Shown here piece after piece: positions 35,152 through 45,452 of a stretch of 64,000 nucleotides of DNA. Numbering within the stretch: the stretch's first letter is position 1; each line of letters starts with the position of its first letter. The notes under the pieces were generated by a model that was not told the DNA's origin, ran no database searches, and saw only the letters and a program-made list of their open reading frames with translations. A program made the position numbers and the translations under genes. Location: assembly GCF_036885605.1 (NCBI RefSeq), contig NZ_CP142523.1, positions 2,046,001-2,110,000 on the forward strand, in the 5' to 3' direction. This DNA comes from Janthinobacterium sp. TB1-E2 (GTDB taxonomy: Bacteria > Pseudomonadota > Gammaproteobacteria > Burkholderiales > Burkholderiaceae_D).

Positions 35152-36372
35152 ATGACAGAATCCTCCGCGACCACTGGTCCATTGCAAGGCATTAAAGTGC
35201 TGGAACTGGGCACCCTGATCGCGGGGCCGTTCTGTGCCCGCATGCTGGCTGAATTCGGCGCCGACGTGATCAAGATCGAGTCGCCCGATGGCGGCGATCC
35301 CATCCGTACCTGGCGCGTACTGAAGGATGGCACCTCGCTGTGGTGGTCGGTGCAGGCGCGCAACAAGAAAAGCGTCACCCTGAACCTGAAGTCGCCGGAA
35401 GGCCGCGCCATCGCGCGCCAGCTGGCCCTGGAAGCGGACATCATCATCGAGAACTACCGCCCCGGCGTGCTGGAAAAGTGGGATCTCGGCTACGAACAGC
35501 TCAAGCAGATCAAACCATCCCTCATCATGGTGCGCCTGTCCGGCTTTGGCCAGACGGGGCCGATGAAGGATTTGCCCGGTTTCGGCGCCATCGGCGAATC
35601 GATGGGCGGCTTGCGCTATGTGTCCGGCTTTGCCGACCGTCCGCCCGTGCGCGTCGGCGTATCGATCGGCGACTCCGTGGCGGCCTTGCACGGCGTGATC
35701 GGCGCCATGATGGCCTTGCGCCACCGCGATGTGACCGGTGGTGCGGTCGCTGGCGAAGGGCAGATGGTCGACGTGGCCCTGTACGAATCCGTGTTCAACC
35801 TGATGGAATCCCTGGTGCCCGAATACGACCAGGCGGGCGTGGTGCGCGAGCGCACGGGCGGCTCGCTGCCCGGCATCGTGCCCTCGAATACCTACACGAC
35901 GGGCGATGGCGAAAATATCGTGATTGCCGGCAATGGCGACGCCATCTTCAAGCGCTTGATGCTGGCCATGGGCCGCATCGACATGGCGGGCGACCCGCAA
36001 CTGGCGCGCAACGATGGCCGGGTCGCGCGCACGCAGGAAATCGACGACGCCATCGGCGCCTGGTGCGCCAAGCACACGATAGACAGCGCGCTGGCCGTGC
36101 TGAAGGCGGCGGATGTGCCGGCCGGCAAAATCTACTCCGTGCGCGACATGATGAGCGACCCGCAATTTCTTGCCCGCGAGATGTTCGAGCAGCATCAGTT
36201 CCCTGACGGCACACCCGTCAAATTGCCCGCCATCAGCCCGAAACTGTCCGCCACGCCGGGCAAGACGCAGTGGCTGGGGCCGACTTTGGGCCAGCACAAC
36301 GACGAGGTGCTGGCGTCGCTCGGCTACGATGCGGCGGCCATCGCGCGGCTGAAGGCCGATGGGGTGGTGTAG
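35152..36372 (+). CDS. CaiB/BaiF family (class III) CoA-transferase
   Basis: Transfers CoA between organic acids through an aspartyl-CoA intermediate. From the ATG at 35152 (406 residues) the landmarks are LQGIKVLELGTLIAGPFCARMLAEFGADVIKIESPDGGDPIR, NKKSVTLNLK, ENYRPGVLEKW, RLSGFGQTGP, and GEGQMVDVALYESVFNLMES with the catalytic Asp near residue 207. The 14 extra upstream codons lie over the recR end and look unconserved. Substrates cannot be read from sequence; the wording is close to the formyl/succinyl-CoA group. A REP doublet follows. Confidence 0.92.
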   Translation: MTESSATTGPLQGIKVLELGTLIAGPFCARMLAEFGADVIKIESPDGGDPIRTWRVLKDGTSLWWSVQARNKKSVTLNLKSPEGRAIARQLALEADIIIENYRPGVLEKWDLGYEQLKQIKPSLIMVRLSGFGQTGPMKDLPGFGAIGESMGGLRYVSGFADRPPVRVGVSIGDSVAALHGVIGAMMALRHRDVTGGAVAGEGQMVDVALYESVFNLMESLVPEYDQAGVVRERTGGSLPGIVPSNTYTTGDGENIVIAGNGDAIFKRLMLAMGRIDMAGDPQLARNDGRVARTQEIDDAIGAWCAKHTIDSALAVLKAADVPAGKIYSVRDMMSDPQFLAREMFEQHQFPDGTPVKLPAISPKLSATPGKTQWLGPTLGQHNDEVLASLGYDAAAIARLKADGVV

Positions 36373-36390
36373 TGGAATGATGTCGGGAAG

Positions 36391-36489
36391 GTAGGTCGGA
36401 TTAGCGGCGGCGCGCCGCGTAATCCGACGCCACCGCTGGCCAAATTAATAATGTTGTCGGCTTACGCGCTTCGCGCTAAGCCGACCTAC
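36391..36489. repeat. REP-like palindrome doublet 2
   Basis: Left hairpin with arms GTCGGATTA/TAATCCGAC (36395-36428), right hairpin with GTCGGCTTA-type arms ending TAAGCCGACCTAC (36456-36489). The A/T versus C/G change in the left hairpin occurs on both arms. Same layout as doublet 1 after ubiD. It lies between the CoA-transferase and the phytase-like gene. Confidence 0.85.
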
Positions 36490-36510
36490 GCAACTCATCT
36501 GATATCTATC

Positions 36511-37644
36511 ATGCATCGTTTTTTTCACCGTGCGCTTGTCCTGGCATCCAGCACTATCCTCCTCTCCGCCTGCGCCAGCTTCCCGCATGACGCGCCGATT
36601 ACGGGCCTGCGCCTGATCGGCGAGCAGCGTATCGCGCTCAGGCAGGCGTTCGAGGGCACCACAGTGGGCGGCTTGTCCGGCATCGATTACGATGCGGCCA
36701 ATAAGAGCTGGGTGATGGAAAGCGATGACCGCTCGGAAATCAATCCGGCCCGCTTCTACCGCGCTGTCTTGAATTACGACAGCAAGGCGTTCGCGGGCGT
36801 GACCTTGAACAGCGTGCATTTCTTCACGCAGCCCGACGGCAGCCGCTATCCGAACCTGGCGCATGCAAAATTGGATCAGGGCGACCAGGTGGCCGATATC
36901 GAAACCATCCGCGTCGATCCGCAGGATGGCAGTCTGTGGTACGGCAGCGAAGGCAACCGCAAGGTGGGCCTGCATCCGTTCGTGCGTCATGCCGACAGCG
37001 GCGGCCGTTACCTGGCCACCTTGCCGACACCGGCGATGTTCAATGTCTCGAAGGACGAGGTTGGCTCGCGCAACAACATGACGTTTGAAGCGCTGTCGTT
37101 TGCCAGCGATGGCAAGAGCCTGTGGCTGGGCATGGAAGCGGCCCTGTACCAGGATGGCCCGCTGGCCACGCCCGACAACGGCTCCATCGTGCGCATCACG
37201 CGCCTGGACCGCGCGGGCAAGGTCCTGGGCCAGTATGCGTATCCGGTCGAGCCGGTGGCGTCGCGGCCCGGGCCCGGACGCGAGGCGGACAATGGCGTGT
37301 CGGAAATCCTCGCCGTCAACGACCATCAGTTGCTGGTGGTGGAGCGGGCCGGCGTGGCCAACGCGGACGGCGTCTATACGAACCACGTGCGCATCTACGA
37401 AATGGAAACGCAGGGCGCCACCGATGTGCAGGCGCTGCCGGCCCTGGCGGGCGCGTCCTATGTGCCGGCGCGCAAGCGTTTGCTGCTGGACCTGGAAAAG
37501 ATCGGCCTGGCACGGGTCGACAATATCGAAGGCATCAGCTGGGGGCCGCGCCTGGAAAACGGCCGCCGCAGTCTGGTTTTGATTTCCGATGACAATTTTA
37601 ATCCGCTGCAAGTCACGCAAATCCTTGCCTTCGAAGTGCTCTAG
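36511..37644 (+). CDS. esterase-like activity of phytase family lipoprotein
   Basis: Exported lipoprotein with a phytase-like beta-propeller domain. From the ATG at 36511 (377 residues) the signal peptide ends in lipobox LSAC with Cys21. The phytase-like domain runs from about residue 40: [86 protein letters not shown] and [11 protein letters not shown] are typical. Enzyme activity of this family is poorly defined. The 20 extra codons upstream are REP sequence, not gene. Its 3' end overlaps the convergent GGDEF/EAL gene by 32 bp. Confidence 0.9.
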   Translation: MHRFFHRALVLASSTILLSACASFPHDAPITGLRLIGEQRIALRQAFEGTTVGGLSGIDYDAANKSWVMESDDRSEINPARFYRAVLNYDSKAFAGVTLNSVHFFTQPDGSRYPNLAHAKLDQGDQVADIETIRVDPQDGSLWYGSEGNRKVGLHPFVRHADSGGRYLATLPTPAMFNVSKDEVGSRNNMTFEALSFASDGKSLWLGMEAALYQDGPLATPDNGSIVRITRLDRAGKVLGQYAYPVEPVASRPGPGREADNGVSEILAVNDHQLLVVERAGVANADGVYTNHVRIYEMETQGATDVQALPALAGASYVPARKRLLLDLEKIGLARVDNIEGISWGPRLENGRRSLVLISDDNFNPLQVTQILAFEVL

Positions 37645-39772
37645 TTTCCACGCTGGCCAGCTGCTTCGTCTGCCTGGCCAGCATGGCCGTGATCGTGTCG
37701 TGCGGCGACGGGTAGCCCAGGAAATAGCCTTGCACCATGTCGCAGCCGTATTCTTCCAGCATCACCAGCTGCTCATCCGTTTCCACGCCCTCGGCCACCA
37801 CCACCATCTTCAAACCATGCGCCATGGCGATGATGGCGCGCGTGATGGCCGCGTTTTCCGCATCCTGCGGCAAGCCGGCGATAAAGCTCTTGTCGATCTT
37901 CAAGGCCCGCACGTCGAAGCGTTTCAGGTAATTCATTGACGAATAGCCTGTGCCGAAGTCGTCGATCGACAGGTACACGCCGATGCCGCGCAATTGCTCC
38001 AGGGTCACCATGGTGGCGCGCGCATCGTCCATCAAGGTCCCTTCCGTCAATTCCAGTTCCAGCAGGCGCGCATCGAGGCCCGTGTCGGCCAGGGCCGAGA
38101 GCACGATCTGCATCAGGTTTTCATCTTTGAATTGCTTGGCCGACAGGTTGACGGCCATGCGGATGGCGCGCCCGCTAGCGTTTTGCCACGCCTTGGCCTG
38201 GTTGCAGGCCGTGCGCAGCACCCATTCGCCGATGGGCACGATCAACCCCGTCTCTTCGGCCAGCGGGATGAATTCCGTGGGCGAAATGATGCCCCGTTCC
38301 GGATGGCGCCACCGCACAAGCGCTTCCACGCCGACGATCTGCGTGCTGGGCACGTCGATCTGCGGCTGGTACAGCAAATACAGTTCGTTGTTCTGCAAGG
38401 CTTTCCTCAAACCCACTTCCATCTTGACGTGGCTCATGATTTCCATCGTCAGCGAAGAGCTGTACAGCTTGGCATTGTTCTTGCCGCAGTTCTTCGCGTG
38501 GTACATGGCCGTGTCCGCATATTTGAGCAGCGAGTTGCAGTCCTCGCCATCTTCCGGATACAGCGAGATGCCGATGCTGGCCGTGACGAAAATCTCGTGC
38601 GCCTCAATCATGAACGGCCGGCGCATGGCTTCCTTGACCCGGTGCGCCACGTTCAGCGCATCTTCCACCCGTTCCAGGTCGGGTATCAATATCGTGAATT
38701 CGTCGCCACCCAGGCGCGCCAGGTTGCTGCCGCCAAAGACGCCATCGAGCTCGTATTCGGCGCGCAGCACCAGGTCGCTGGGGCGGATGGTTTCGCGCAG
38801 GCGCTCGGACACCACCTTGAGCAAATGGTCGCCCACGTCGTGGCCCAGGGTGTCGTTGATGCGCTTGAAGGCATCGAGGTCCATGAACAGCACGGCGAAT
38901 TTCTTGTCGTGCTCTTTCGAGCGCACCAGTTCGCGCTCCAGGGTTTCCAGGAACGCCTGCCGGTTGGGAATGCCCGTCAGGCTGTCGCAATAGGCGAGGC
39001 GGCGGATCTGCTCCTCGGTGCGCTTGCGCTCGCTGATGTCGCGCACCAGTCCCAGCACTTCATCGGCCCCCGTCGCCACCAGGCGCGCTTCGAAGTGGCG
39101 CGTGCTGTCTTCGTGCGTGAGCGTGTAGTCGACCGAGCCGATGTGCTGCGTGGCCAGCACGGCGTGCGTCTGGTCGAGCAGGCGCGCGGCGATTTCGGGC
39201 GGCAGCACGTCGCGGATATGGCTGCCCACGCAGTCGGTGATGGAAAAGCCGGCGCTGGCATCGTGACCCTGCTCGTAGTCGAGATAAAAACCTTCGCTGT
39301 TGAGGCGAAAGAAGGTGTCGGGGATGGCGGCCAGCACGGCGCGGTTGTGCGCGTCGGCGATGCGCAGGCGAGCGATCGCGTCGCTGGCGCGCAGCACGTA
39401 CAGCACGCGGTGGCCGAGGATGGGCCAGTTGATGGGCTTGGAAATGAAATCCGTCGCGCCCACCTCGTAGGCGCGCGTAACGGCTTCCAGCTCGTCGCCG
39501 CCCGTGACCATGATGATGGGTACCGTGCCGCCCACTTCCTGGTGGCGGATTTCGCGGCACACGGCAAAGCCGTCCATGGCCGGCATGTCGACGTCGAGCA
39601 TGACGAGGTCCGGGCCGCTGTGCTTGTAGCTGGCCAGCGCCTGCACGCCATCTTCGGCCTCGATCACGTCCAGGCCCACCTGCGTGAGCATTTGCCGCAT
39701 CAGCAAGCGCATGACGGGATCGTCGTCGGCCACCAGCACCAGGCCGCGGGGAGGGGAGAGGGGCGCTGTCAT
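37613..39772 (-). CDS. response regulator with REC-PAS-GGDEF-EAL domains
   Basis: 719-residue cyclic-di-GMP signalling protein. Seen in order: receiver domain 10-130 ([14 protein letters not shown], phospho-Asp in [13 protein letters not shown], Lys in ISKPIN), PAS at about 145-275, GGDEF at about 285-450 with an intact [12 protein letters not shown] near 356, and EAL at about 465-705 with [13 protein letters not shown] and [16 protein letters not shown]. Both catalytic motifs are intact, so synthesis, hydrolysis or both are possible. An RPSD I-site-like motif is separated from GGDEF by about 15 extra residues ([12 protein letters not shown]). It starts 1 nt after the hybrid kinase stop; the two probably form a phosphorelay pair. 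Confidence 0.93.
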   Translation of the reverse strand: MTAPLSPPRGLVLVADDDPVMRLLMRQMLTQVGLDVIEAEDGVQALASYKHSGPDLVMLDVDMPAMDGFAVCREIRHQEVGGTVPIIMVTGGDELEAVTRAYEVGATDFISKPINWPILGHRVLYVLRASDAIARLRIADAHNRAVLAAIPDTFFRLNSEGFYLDYEQGHDASAGFSITDCVGSHIRDVLPPEIAARLLDQTHAVLATQHIGSVDYTLTHEDSTRHFEARLVATGADEVLGLVRDISERKRTEEQIRRLAYCDSLTGIPNRQAFLETLERELVRSKEHDKKFAVLFMDLDAFKRINDTLGHDVGDHLLKVVSERLRETIRPSDLVLRAEYELDGVFGGSNLARLGGDEFTILIPDLERVEDALNVAHRVKEAMRRPFMIEAHEIFVTASIGISLYPEDGEDCNSLLKYADTAMYHAKNCGKNNAKLYSSSLTMEIMSHVKMEVGLRKALQNNELYLLYQPQIDVPSTQIVGVEALVRWRHPERGIISPTEFIPLAEETGLIVPIGEWVLRTACNQAKAWQNASGRAIRMAVNLSAKQFKDENLMQIVLSALADTGLDARLLELELTEGTLMDDARATMVTLEQLRGIGVYLSIDDFGTGYSSMNYLKRFDVRALKIDKSFIAGLPQDAENAAITRAIIAMAHGLKMVVVAEGVETDEQLVMLEEYGCDMVQGYFLGYPSPHDTITAMLARQTKQLASVETRALRRQGFA

Positions 39773-39773
39773 G

Positions 39774-42635
39774 TCAGTGTTCCTTCACGAGGATGGCGTT
39801 CAGCGATTCGCGTACGGTCAGGAAGGTTTGCTGCATCTGCTGCAGCAGGAGAGCCGCGCCCTCGGTGCTGCTAGCGCGGCCCAGTTTTTCCATTTCCTTG
39901 CACAGCTGCGCCAGGCTGTCGGCACCCACGTTGGCGCTGCCCGACTTGAGGCTGTGCGCCACCTTGCGCAGCGCTTCCGCATCGGCGCCGGCAATCGCCG
40001 CGCGCATGGCGCTCAGCTGGCGCGGCGTCTCGCTGGTAAAGGCGAGGATGACCCGCTCGAGCAGCGCATCGCCATCCGTGCCGGACAGGGCGCGGATGTT
40101 TTCCAGCGCCTGCCGGTTCAGCGGCTGGGCCGATGTCGGCGTTTGCTCGGGCGGCGGTGCGGGCTGCACCTCCACAGGCGCTTGCCGCTCCGGCGCTTCG
40201 CTGTGGTGCACGGTGGCCGCGCGCGGCAGGGTGATCCAGCGGGCGATGGTGTGGCCCAGGTCCTGCTGCGTGAACGGCTTGCTCAGGTAATCGTCCATGC
40301 CGGCCGCCAGGCACGCTTCGCGGTCGCCCTGCAGCGCATTGGCCGTGATGGCGACGATGGGCAGCACGCGCGCGTGGCCGCACTGCTGTTCGTGGCGGCG
40401 GATTTCCGCCGTGGCGGCAAAGCCATCCATTACGGGCATCTGGCAATCCATCAGGATCAAATCGAAATCCTCGGCCTGCGCCGCCTGCAAGGCCTGTTCG
40501 CCGTTGCGCGCGCAGACCACGTCCAGGCCCAGGCTGTCGAGCATGGCCAGCGCCACTTCCACGTTGACGGGATTGTCCTCGGCCAGCAGTACGCGGCGGC
40601 GCTGGCGCCGGCCCACTTGCCGCGCCGCATGCGGCGGATGGATGCGCATGCCCTCGCTGGCGCGCGGCGGCGTGACGATGCAGTCGAACAGGTCGCATTC
40701 GCGGGCCGGCTTGATCAGCTGGAAGGCCACGCCCGCCTCGCGCCGCTGCACCGGGTCGGCTGCCGCCTGTTCGGTACTCAGCAGCAGTAATTTGAGGTCG
40801 GCCAGCAGCGGGTCGCTCTTGATGGTGGCGGCCAGGGCCAGGCCGCTGGTGCGCGGCAATTCCATGTCGAGCAGCGCCACGCCATACGGCGTGCCCGCCT
40901 GCGCGGCCGTGTGCAGCTTGGTCAGGCAGTCGCCGGCCGTGCCGGCGCTGTCGCTGACGATGTGCCAGCTGGCCAGTTGCCGCTCCAGCACGGCGCGCGT
41001 GGCCGGTGTGTGGTCGACGATCAAGGCGCGTAACCCTCGCGTGGTTTTCAGGTTGAAGGACGGGTCGTCGCTGTCGACTCGCCGCTTATCGAAATTTACT
41101 TCGAACCAGAAGATCGATCCTTGCGTTAAAGCATTATCAACGCCGATAGTGCCGCCCATCAGTTCCACCAGCTGTTTCGAAATTGTCAATCCCAGGCCCG
41201 TGCCGCCGTGCTTGCGCGTGGTCGAGCCGTCCGCCTGCGAGAACGATTCGAAGATGCGCGTCTGCGCCTCGCTCGATACGCCGATGCCCGTGTCGTGCAC
41301 CTCGAAACGCAAGCCCACGCTGGGCGCGTCTTCGCTGCACACGGTCACTTTCACGGTGACCTTGCCCGTTTCCGTAAACTTGATGGCGTTGCCCAGCAGA
41401 TTGACGATGATCTGGCGCAAACGGTTCGGGTCGCCGCAGATGGCGATGGGAATGTCAAACGCGATGTTGAATTCCAGGCTGATGTTTTTCGCTTGCGCCT
41501 GCGGCGCGAACACGTGTTCTATGTCGTCGAGCAATTCGCGGAAATTGAAGCGGATGTATTCCACGCTCAGCTTGCCCGCCTCGATCTTGGAAAAGTCGAG
41601 GATGTCGTTGATGATCACCAGCAAATTCTGCCCCGAGCGCTGCACCATGCTCGTGTAGTGGCGCTGCTGCGGGCTCAAAGGGCTGGCCAGCAGCAGCTCC
41701 GTCATGCCCAGCACGCCATTCATTGGCGTGCGGATTTCATGGCTCATGGTGGCAAGAAACGCGCTCTTCGCCTGGCTGGCGGCCTCGGCCGCATCCTTGG
41801 CCTTTTCCAGCTGCGCCGTGCGCACTCCCACTTGGCGCTCGAGCTGGTCGCGGTAATTGGCCAGGGTGCTGTCGCGGCTGTCGATCTGCGCCAGCATGTC
41901 GTTGAAACTGTCGATCAGCACGCCCAGCTCGTCGCTGCGCTGGTGCGCGATGCGGTGGCTGTAGGTCTGGCTGCTCGACACTTTTTGCGCCGTGTCGATC
42001 AGCTTGGTGATCGGTTCGGCGATCACGCTTTTGAAACGCCGCGCGAGGAACACGGCGATCAGGAAGGACAGCACGGTGGCGCCGCCGATGGCGCCCACGT
42101 GGCGGCCGATGTCGCGCCACATGTGGTTCAGGTCCGTCTCGATCAGCACGGCGCCGATCAGCTGCTGCAGCTGCTGCTCGCCTGGCCGGTAGACGGGGCG
42201 GTACAGGCGCATGGCGGGCGCCAGGGTCGTGCCCGTGCCTTGCGTGACGGGCTGCACGGCCATGTCGGCCAGCAGGGCCGGGTCCAGGTCCTCCGGCGTG
42301 GCCAGGCCATCGGCATGCTGCGGCGCGCGGTACAGGGCGAACAGGCGCCCGTTCCGGTCGAAAAGGGCCGCCTGGGCGACCTCGTCGCGCGCGGCCAGCG
42401 CGGCCAGCACCTGTTCCGCCTGCGGCTGCGCCGATTTGCCTGCCAGCAAGGGCGCCGCGCTGGCCGCACCGATCACGCCCGCCAGCGACAGCAGCTGCTT
42501 GCCTTCATCGTCCTTGTGGCTGAGCACGGACGTCAGCGCAAACGCCACGAACACCAGCAGCAGCGCGCAGCCCGACGACAGTACCGAAATCATGGTCAGC
42601 TTCTGGCTGATGCTGGAGCGTTGGAAATTGAACAT
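39774..42635 (-). CDS. BarA-like hybrid sensor histidine kinase (HAMP-HisKA-HATPase-REC-REC-HPt)
   Basis: 953-residue membrane kinase from the ATG at 42633-42635. N-terminal helix at about 15-38, periplasmic part, second helix at about 165-185, HAMP, H-box [23 protein letters not shown] (His near 297), N-box [19 protein letters not shown], and G-boxes. Then a first receiver with a conserved LLDMELP Asp but altered N-terminal acid pocket (IVDHTPATR), a second canonical receiver ([29 protein letters not shown]), and an HPt domain ([17 protein letters not shown]). A GTG start 25 codons upstream at 42710 is possible. It sits next to a GGDEF/EAL response regulator, suggesting phosphorelay control of cyclic-di-GMP. 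Confidence 0.93.
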   Translation of the reverse strand: MFNFQRSSISQKLTMISVLSSGCALLLVFVAFALTSVLSHKDDEGKQLLSLAGVIGAASAAPLLAGKSAQPQAEQVLAALAARDEVAQAALFDRNGRLFALYRAPQHADGLATPEDLDPALLADMAVQPVTQGTGTTLAPAMRLYRPVYRPGEQQLQQLIGAVLIETDLNHMWRDIGRHVGAIGGATVLSFLIAVFLARRFKSVIAEPITKLIDTAQKVSSSQTYSHRIAHQRSDELGVLIDSFNDMLAQIDSRDSTLANYRDQLERQVGVRTAQLEKAKDAAEAASQAKSAFLATMSHEIRTPMNGVLGMTELLLASPLSPQQRHYTSMVQRSGQNLLVIINDILDFSKIEAGKLSVEYIRFNFRELLDDIEHVFAPQAQAKNISLEFNIAFDIPIAICGDPNRLRQIIVNLLGNAIKFTETGKVTVKVTVCSEDAPSVGLRFEVHDTGIGVSSEAQTRIFESFSQADGSTTRKHGGTGLGLTISKQLVELMGGTIGVDNALTQGSIFWFEVNFDKRRVDSDDPSFNLKTTRGLRALIVDHTPATRAVLERQLASWHIVSDSAGTAGDCLTKLHTAAQAGTPYGVALLDMELPRTSGLALAATIKSDPLLADLKLLLLSTEQAAADPVQRREAGVAFQLIKPARECDLFDCIVTPPRASEGMRIHPPHAARQVGRRQRRRVLLAEDNPVNVEVALAMLDSLGLDVVCARNGEQALQAAQAEDFDLILMDCQMPVMDGFAATAEIRRHEQQCGHARVLPIVAITANALQGDREACLAAGMDDYLSKPFTQQDLGHTIARWITLPRAATVHHSEAPERQAPVEVQPAPPPEQTPTSAQPLNRQALENIRALSGTDGDALLERVILAFTSETPRQLSAMRAAIAGADAEALRKVAHSLKSGSANVGADSLAQLCKEMEKLGRASSTEGAALLLQQMQQTFLTVRESLNAILVKEH

Positions 42636-42775
42636 GGTTGCGGCGCTTCTCCGGTCGGACTGTTGACTGTTTTTTAATTTCCTATTGGAAAAATATAGAC
42701 GCGAAGACACACCATGATATTGATGTGGGTCTAAGGAAGGAGAGGGGAGGGAAACTTATACGAGATGAAACAAAT

Positions 42776-42799
42776 AGGGCGGTCTCGCAAGACCGCCCT
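42776..42799 (-). terminator. hairpin downstream of ybdD, probable terminator of cstA-ybdD
   Basis: A perfect 10-bp stem AGGGCGGTCT/AGACCGCCCT with a 4-nt loop. T-rich only weakly on the minus strand (ATTTGT). It lies between copy C of the 118-bp repeat and the kinase start. Confidence 0.55.
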
Positions 42800-42819
42800 C
42801 AAATTATTGCTGAGCTACA

Positions 42820-42937
42820 ACACCTGATCCAGCCGTAGCGAGCGGAAGGGAGAGGTGGCCGAGAAGCGCAACCGTACTAAAGTACGGTGAGCATCGCAGG
42901 CCACCTATACCGACGCGCAGTAGGCTGGGGCAGGTGT
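42820..42937 (+). repeat. 118-bp structured repeat, copy C
   Basis: Arms ACACCTGATCCAGCC (42820-42834) and GGCTGGGGCAGGTGT (42923-42937) match at 13 of 15 positions although their sequence differs from copies A and B. Inside, AGGTGGCC pairs perfectly with GGCCACCT and the centre is ACCGTAC-TAAA-GTACGGT. It lies 8 bp beyond the ybdD stop. Confidence 0.9.
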
Positions 42938-42945
42938 CACCACAA

Positions 42946-43149
42946 CTAACAGCAGCCACCACGCTTACCGGCGCCGCCGTAGCGGGCTTCCTGCCGTTCA
43001 CGGAAGAACTCTTCATACGTCATCATCGGCTCGCCGGGATGGGTGACTTCCCGGTGCGCCACGTAGGTGTCGTACTCGGGCAAGCCGCACATGAGCCGCA
43101 TGCTTTGCCCCAGATACCGTCCAGCCTTGATGATTTCGTCGATCATCAT
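42946..43149 (-). CDS. ybdD: YbdD/YjiX family protein
   Basis: 67-residue protein of the YbdD/YjiX (DUF466) family, which almost always follows CstA-type transporters. Seen: IKAGRYLGQSMRLMCGLPEYDTYVAH with the PxYxxYV pattern, HPGEPMMTYEEFFRERQEARYGG, and a Cys-rich end (GKRGGCC). Its ATG overlaps the cstA stop by 4 bp. The function is not known; a helper role for the transporter is likely. Confidence 0.93.
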   Translation of the reverse strand: MMIDEIIKAGRYLGQSMRLMCGLPEYDTYVAHREVTHPGEPMMTYEEFFRERQEARYGGAGKRGGCC

Positions 43150-45206
43150 TGCACCGTGGGCAAGGCCTGGAACGGCGTTTCCTTGGTGCTAGGCTTGCTG
43201 TCGGCGCGCGCCTTCATGATGGTGCGGATGCCGAAGAACAGCACGCTGACGACGACCACCACGAAGAAGGCGGCCAGGCCGGCGTCCAGGTAATCGTTGA
43301 AGATGATCTGCTGCATCTGCGCCACGGACTTGGCTGGCGCCAGCAGGGTGCCTTCATCGAGTGCCGCCGAGTATTTCTTGGCGTGCGCGAGGAAGCCGAC
43401 GCGCGGGTTGGCGTCGAAAATCTTTTGCCAGCCCGCCGTCAAGGTGCACAGCAGCAGCCAGATGGTCGGCGTGATGGTGACCCACGCATACTGGCCACGT
43501 TTCATCTTGAACAACACGCACGTGCCGAGGATCAGCGCAATCGCGGCCAGCATCTGGTTGGCGATGCCGAACAGCGGCCACAGGGTGTTGATGCCGCCCA
43601 ATGGATCGACCACGCCCTGGTACAGGAAGTAGCCCCAGGCCGCCACGCACAGGCCCGTGGCCAGCAGGTTGGCGATGACGTTTTCCGTCTGTTTCAGCGC
43701 TGGCACGAAGCTGCCCAGCAAATCTTGCAGCATGAAGCGGCCGGCACGCGTGCCCGCATCGACGGCCGTCAGGATGAACAGCGCTTCGAACAAAATCGCG
43801 AAGTGGTACCAGAAGGCCATCATGGCCTTGCCGCCGATGGCACCCGAGAGAATCTGGGCCATGCCGACGGCCAGGGTCGGTGCGCCGCCGGCGCGCGAGA
43901 TGATGCTGTGCTCGCCCACGTCCTTGGCCGTTTGCGTCAGCATTTCCGGCGTCACATAAAAGCCCCACTGCGAGATCGCCTGTGCGGCGGACTCGGCCGT
44001 TGTGCCGATCAGGGCGGCCGGGCTGTTCATGGCGAAATAGATGCCTGGTTCGATGGTCGAGGCGGCCACCAGGGCCATGATGGCGACGAACGATTCCATC
44101 AGCATGGCGCCATAGCCGATGAAGCGGGCATGGCTTTCGTTTTCAATCATCTTCGGCGTGGTGCCCGAGGAAATCAGCGCGTGGAAGCCGGAGACCGCGC
44201 CGCAGGCGATGGTGATGAACAGGAAGGGGAACAGATTGCCCGACCAGACGGGGCCGGAGCCATCGATGAACTTGGTCATGGCCGGCATTTTTAGGTAAGG
44301 CGCGACGACGATGATGCCGATGGCCAGGCCCAGGATGGTGCCGATTTTAAGAAAAGTAGACAGGTAGTCGCGCGGCGCCAGCAGCAGCCACACGGGCAGG
44401 ACCGAGGCGATGAAGCCGTAGCCGATCAGCATCCACGTCAGTTCCGTGCCGGTAAACGTGAACATCGGGCCCAATACCGCGTGTTCCTGCACGTACTGGC
44501 CGCCGATGATGGCCAGCATCAGCAAGACGAAGCCGATGATGGAAATTTCGCCGATGCGGCCCACGCGGATGAAGCGCGAGTACACGCCCATGAACAGGGC
44601 GATGGGGATCGTCGCCATCACGGTGAAGCTGCCCCATGGGGAGCCAGTCAGCGCCTTGACGACGATCAATGCCAGCACGGCCAGGATGATGACCATGATC
44701 ATGAAGCAGCCGAGCAAGGCAATCATGCCGGGAATTTCGCCCAGTTCAGCCTTGATCAGGTCGCCCAGCGAGCGGCCGTCGCGGCGCATGGAAATGAACA
44801 GCACGATGAAATCCTGCACGGCACCGGCGAACACGACGCCAGCCAAAATCCACAGCATGCCGGGCAGATAGCCCATCTGTGCGGCCAGCACGGGGCCGAC
44901 GAGGGGACCGGCGCCGGCAATCGCCGCGAAATGGTGGCCGAACAGCACATATTTGTTGGTTGGCACGTGGTCGAGGCCATCGTTGTGCTTGAAGGCCGGC
45001 GTCATGCGACGCGAGTCCAGGCCCAGCACCTTGTCGGCGATGAACAGGCTGTAGAAACGGTAGGCGATCAGATAGACGCAGACGGCGGCGATGACGATCC
45101 AGATCGCGCTGATCGATTCGCCGCGTTGCAGGGCGACGACGCCCAAGGACCCGGCGCCTGCCAGCGCAAGCGCTGCCCAGCCGAGCTGTTTGAAAATGCG
45201 GTTCAT
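43146..45206 (-). CDS. cstA: carbon starvation protein CstA family transporter
   Basis: Large inner-membrane transporter (686 residues, about 16 helices) of the CstA/BtsT family, which takes up pyruvate or peptides when carbon is scarce. Seen: YRFYSLFIADKVLGLDSRRMTPA near the N-terminus, NDGLDHVPTNKYVLFGHHFAAIAGAGPLVGPVLAAQMGYLPG, and ALFILTAVDAGTRAGRFMLQDLLG, all family signatures. It is coupled to ybdD by a 4-bp overlap and is divergent from a Cache-domain kinase/NarL regulator pair, which probably controls it. Confidence 0.95.
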   Translation of the reverse strand: MNRIFKQLGWAALALAGAGSLGVVALQRGESISAIWIVIAAVCVYLIAYRFYSLFIADKVLGLDSRRMTPAFKHNDGLDHVPTNKYVLFGHHFAAIAGAGPLVGPVLAAQMGYLPGMLWILAGVVFAGAVQDFIVLFISMRRDGRSLGDLIKAELGEIPGMIALLGCFMIMVIILAVLALIVVKALTGSPWGSFTVMATIPIALFMGVYSRFIRVGRIGEISIIGFVLLMLAIIGGQYVQEHAVLGPMFTFTGTELTWMLIGYGFIASVLPVWLLLAPRDYLSTFLKIGTILGLAIGIIVVAPYLKMPAMTKFIDGSGPVWSGNLFPFLFITIACGAVSGFHALISSGTTPKMIENESHARFIGYGAMLMESFVAIMALVAASTIEPGIYFAMNSPAALIGTTAESAAQAISQWGFYVTPEMLTQTAKDVGEHSIISRAGGAPTLAVGMAQILSGAIGGKAMMAFWYHFAILFEALFILTAVDAGTRAGRFMLQDLLGSFVPALKQTENVIANLLATGLCVAAWGYFLYQGVVDPLGGINTLWPLFGIANQMLAAIALILGTCVLFKMKRGQYAWVTITPTIWLLLCTLTAGWQKIFDANPRVGFLAHAKKYSAALDEGTLLAPAKSVAQMQQIIFNDYLDAGLAAFFVVVVVSVLFFGIRTIMKARADSKPSTKETPFQALPTVQ

Positions 45207-45349
45207 GCTTCCTCCAGAGATGTGACGGGCGCTGTGCCGTGCGATGATGTGTGCTGCCGAGCCTGGTCGTCGCCAGTTTGGGTGTGAATTCGTGGTATCT
45301 GCAGCTTATGGCGAGTATTCAGGAATCGTATAATTGCCGCAAGCGCAGC

Positions 45350-45381
45350 ACTACGCAGTAACGCTCAGTATTACTACGCAG
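45350..45381. promoter_or_regulatory. direct repeat ACTACGCAG x2, candidate response-regulator site
   Basis: ACTACGCAG occurs at 45350-45358 and 45373-45381, 23 bp apart, about two helical turns, with a CAGTA motif between. It lies between cstA and the divergent kinase gene, just downstream of a perfect TATAAT at 45329-45334. It may bind the NarL-type regulator encoded next door. Confidence 0.4.
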
Positions 45382-45452
45382 ACCGATCGCCGCGCCGCGA
45401 CGTAAAATCACGCATTCCCACCAGCATCGACGCCGCCGGAGCGCGCAAGGCC

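Noticed and set aside
37994-39874. 626-aa open frame on the plus strand
   Set aside because: Antisense to the GGDEF/EAL gene, whose motifs are intact.
42804-43016. 70-aa open frame over copy C of the 118-bp repeat (similar frames at copies A and B)
   Set aside because: Similarity between these frames is explained by the repeat itself; none has a ribosome site or a conserved start.
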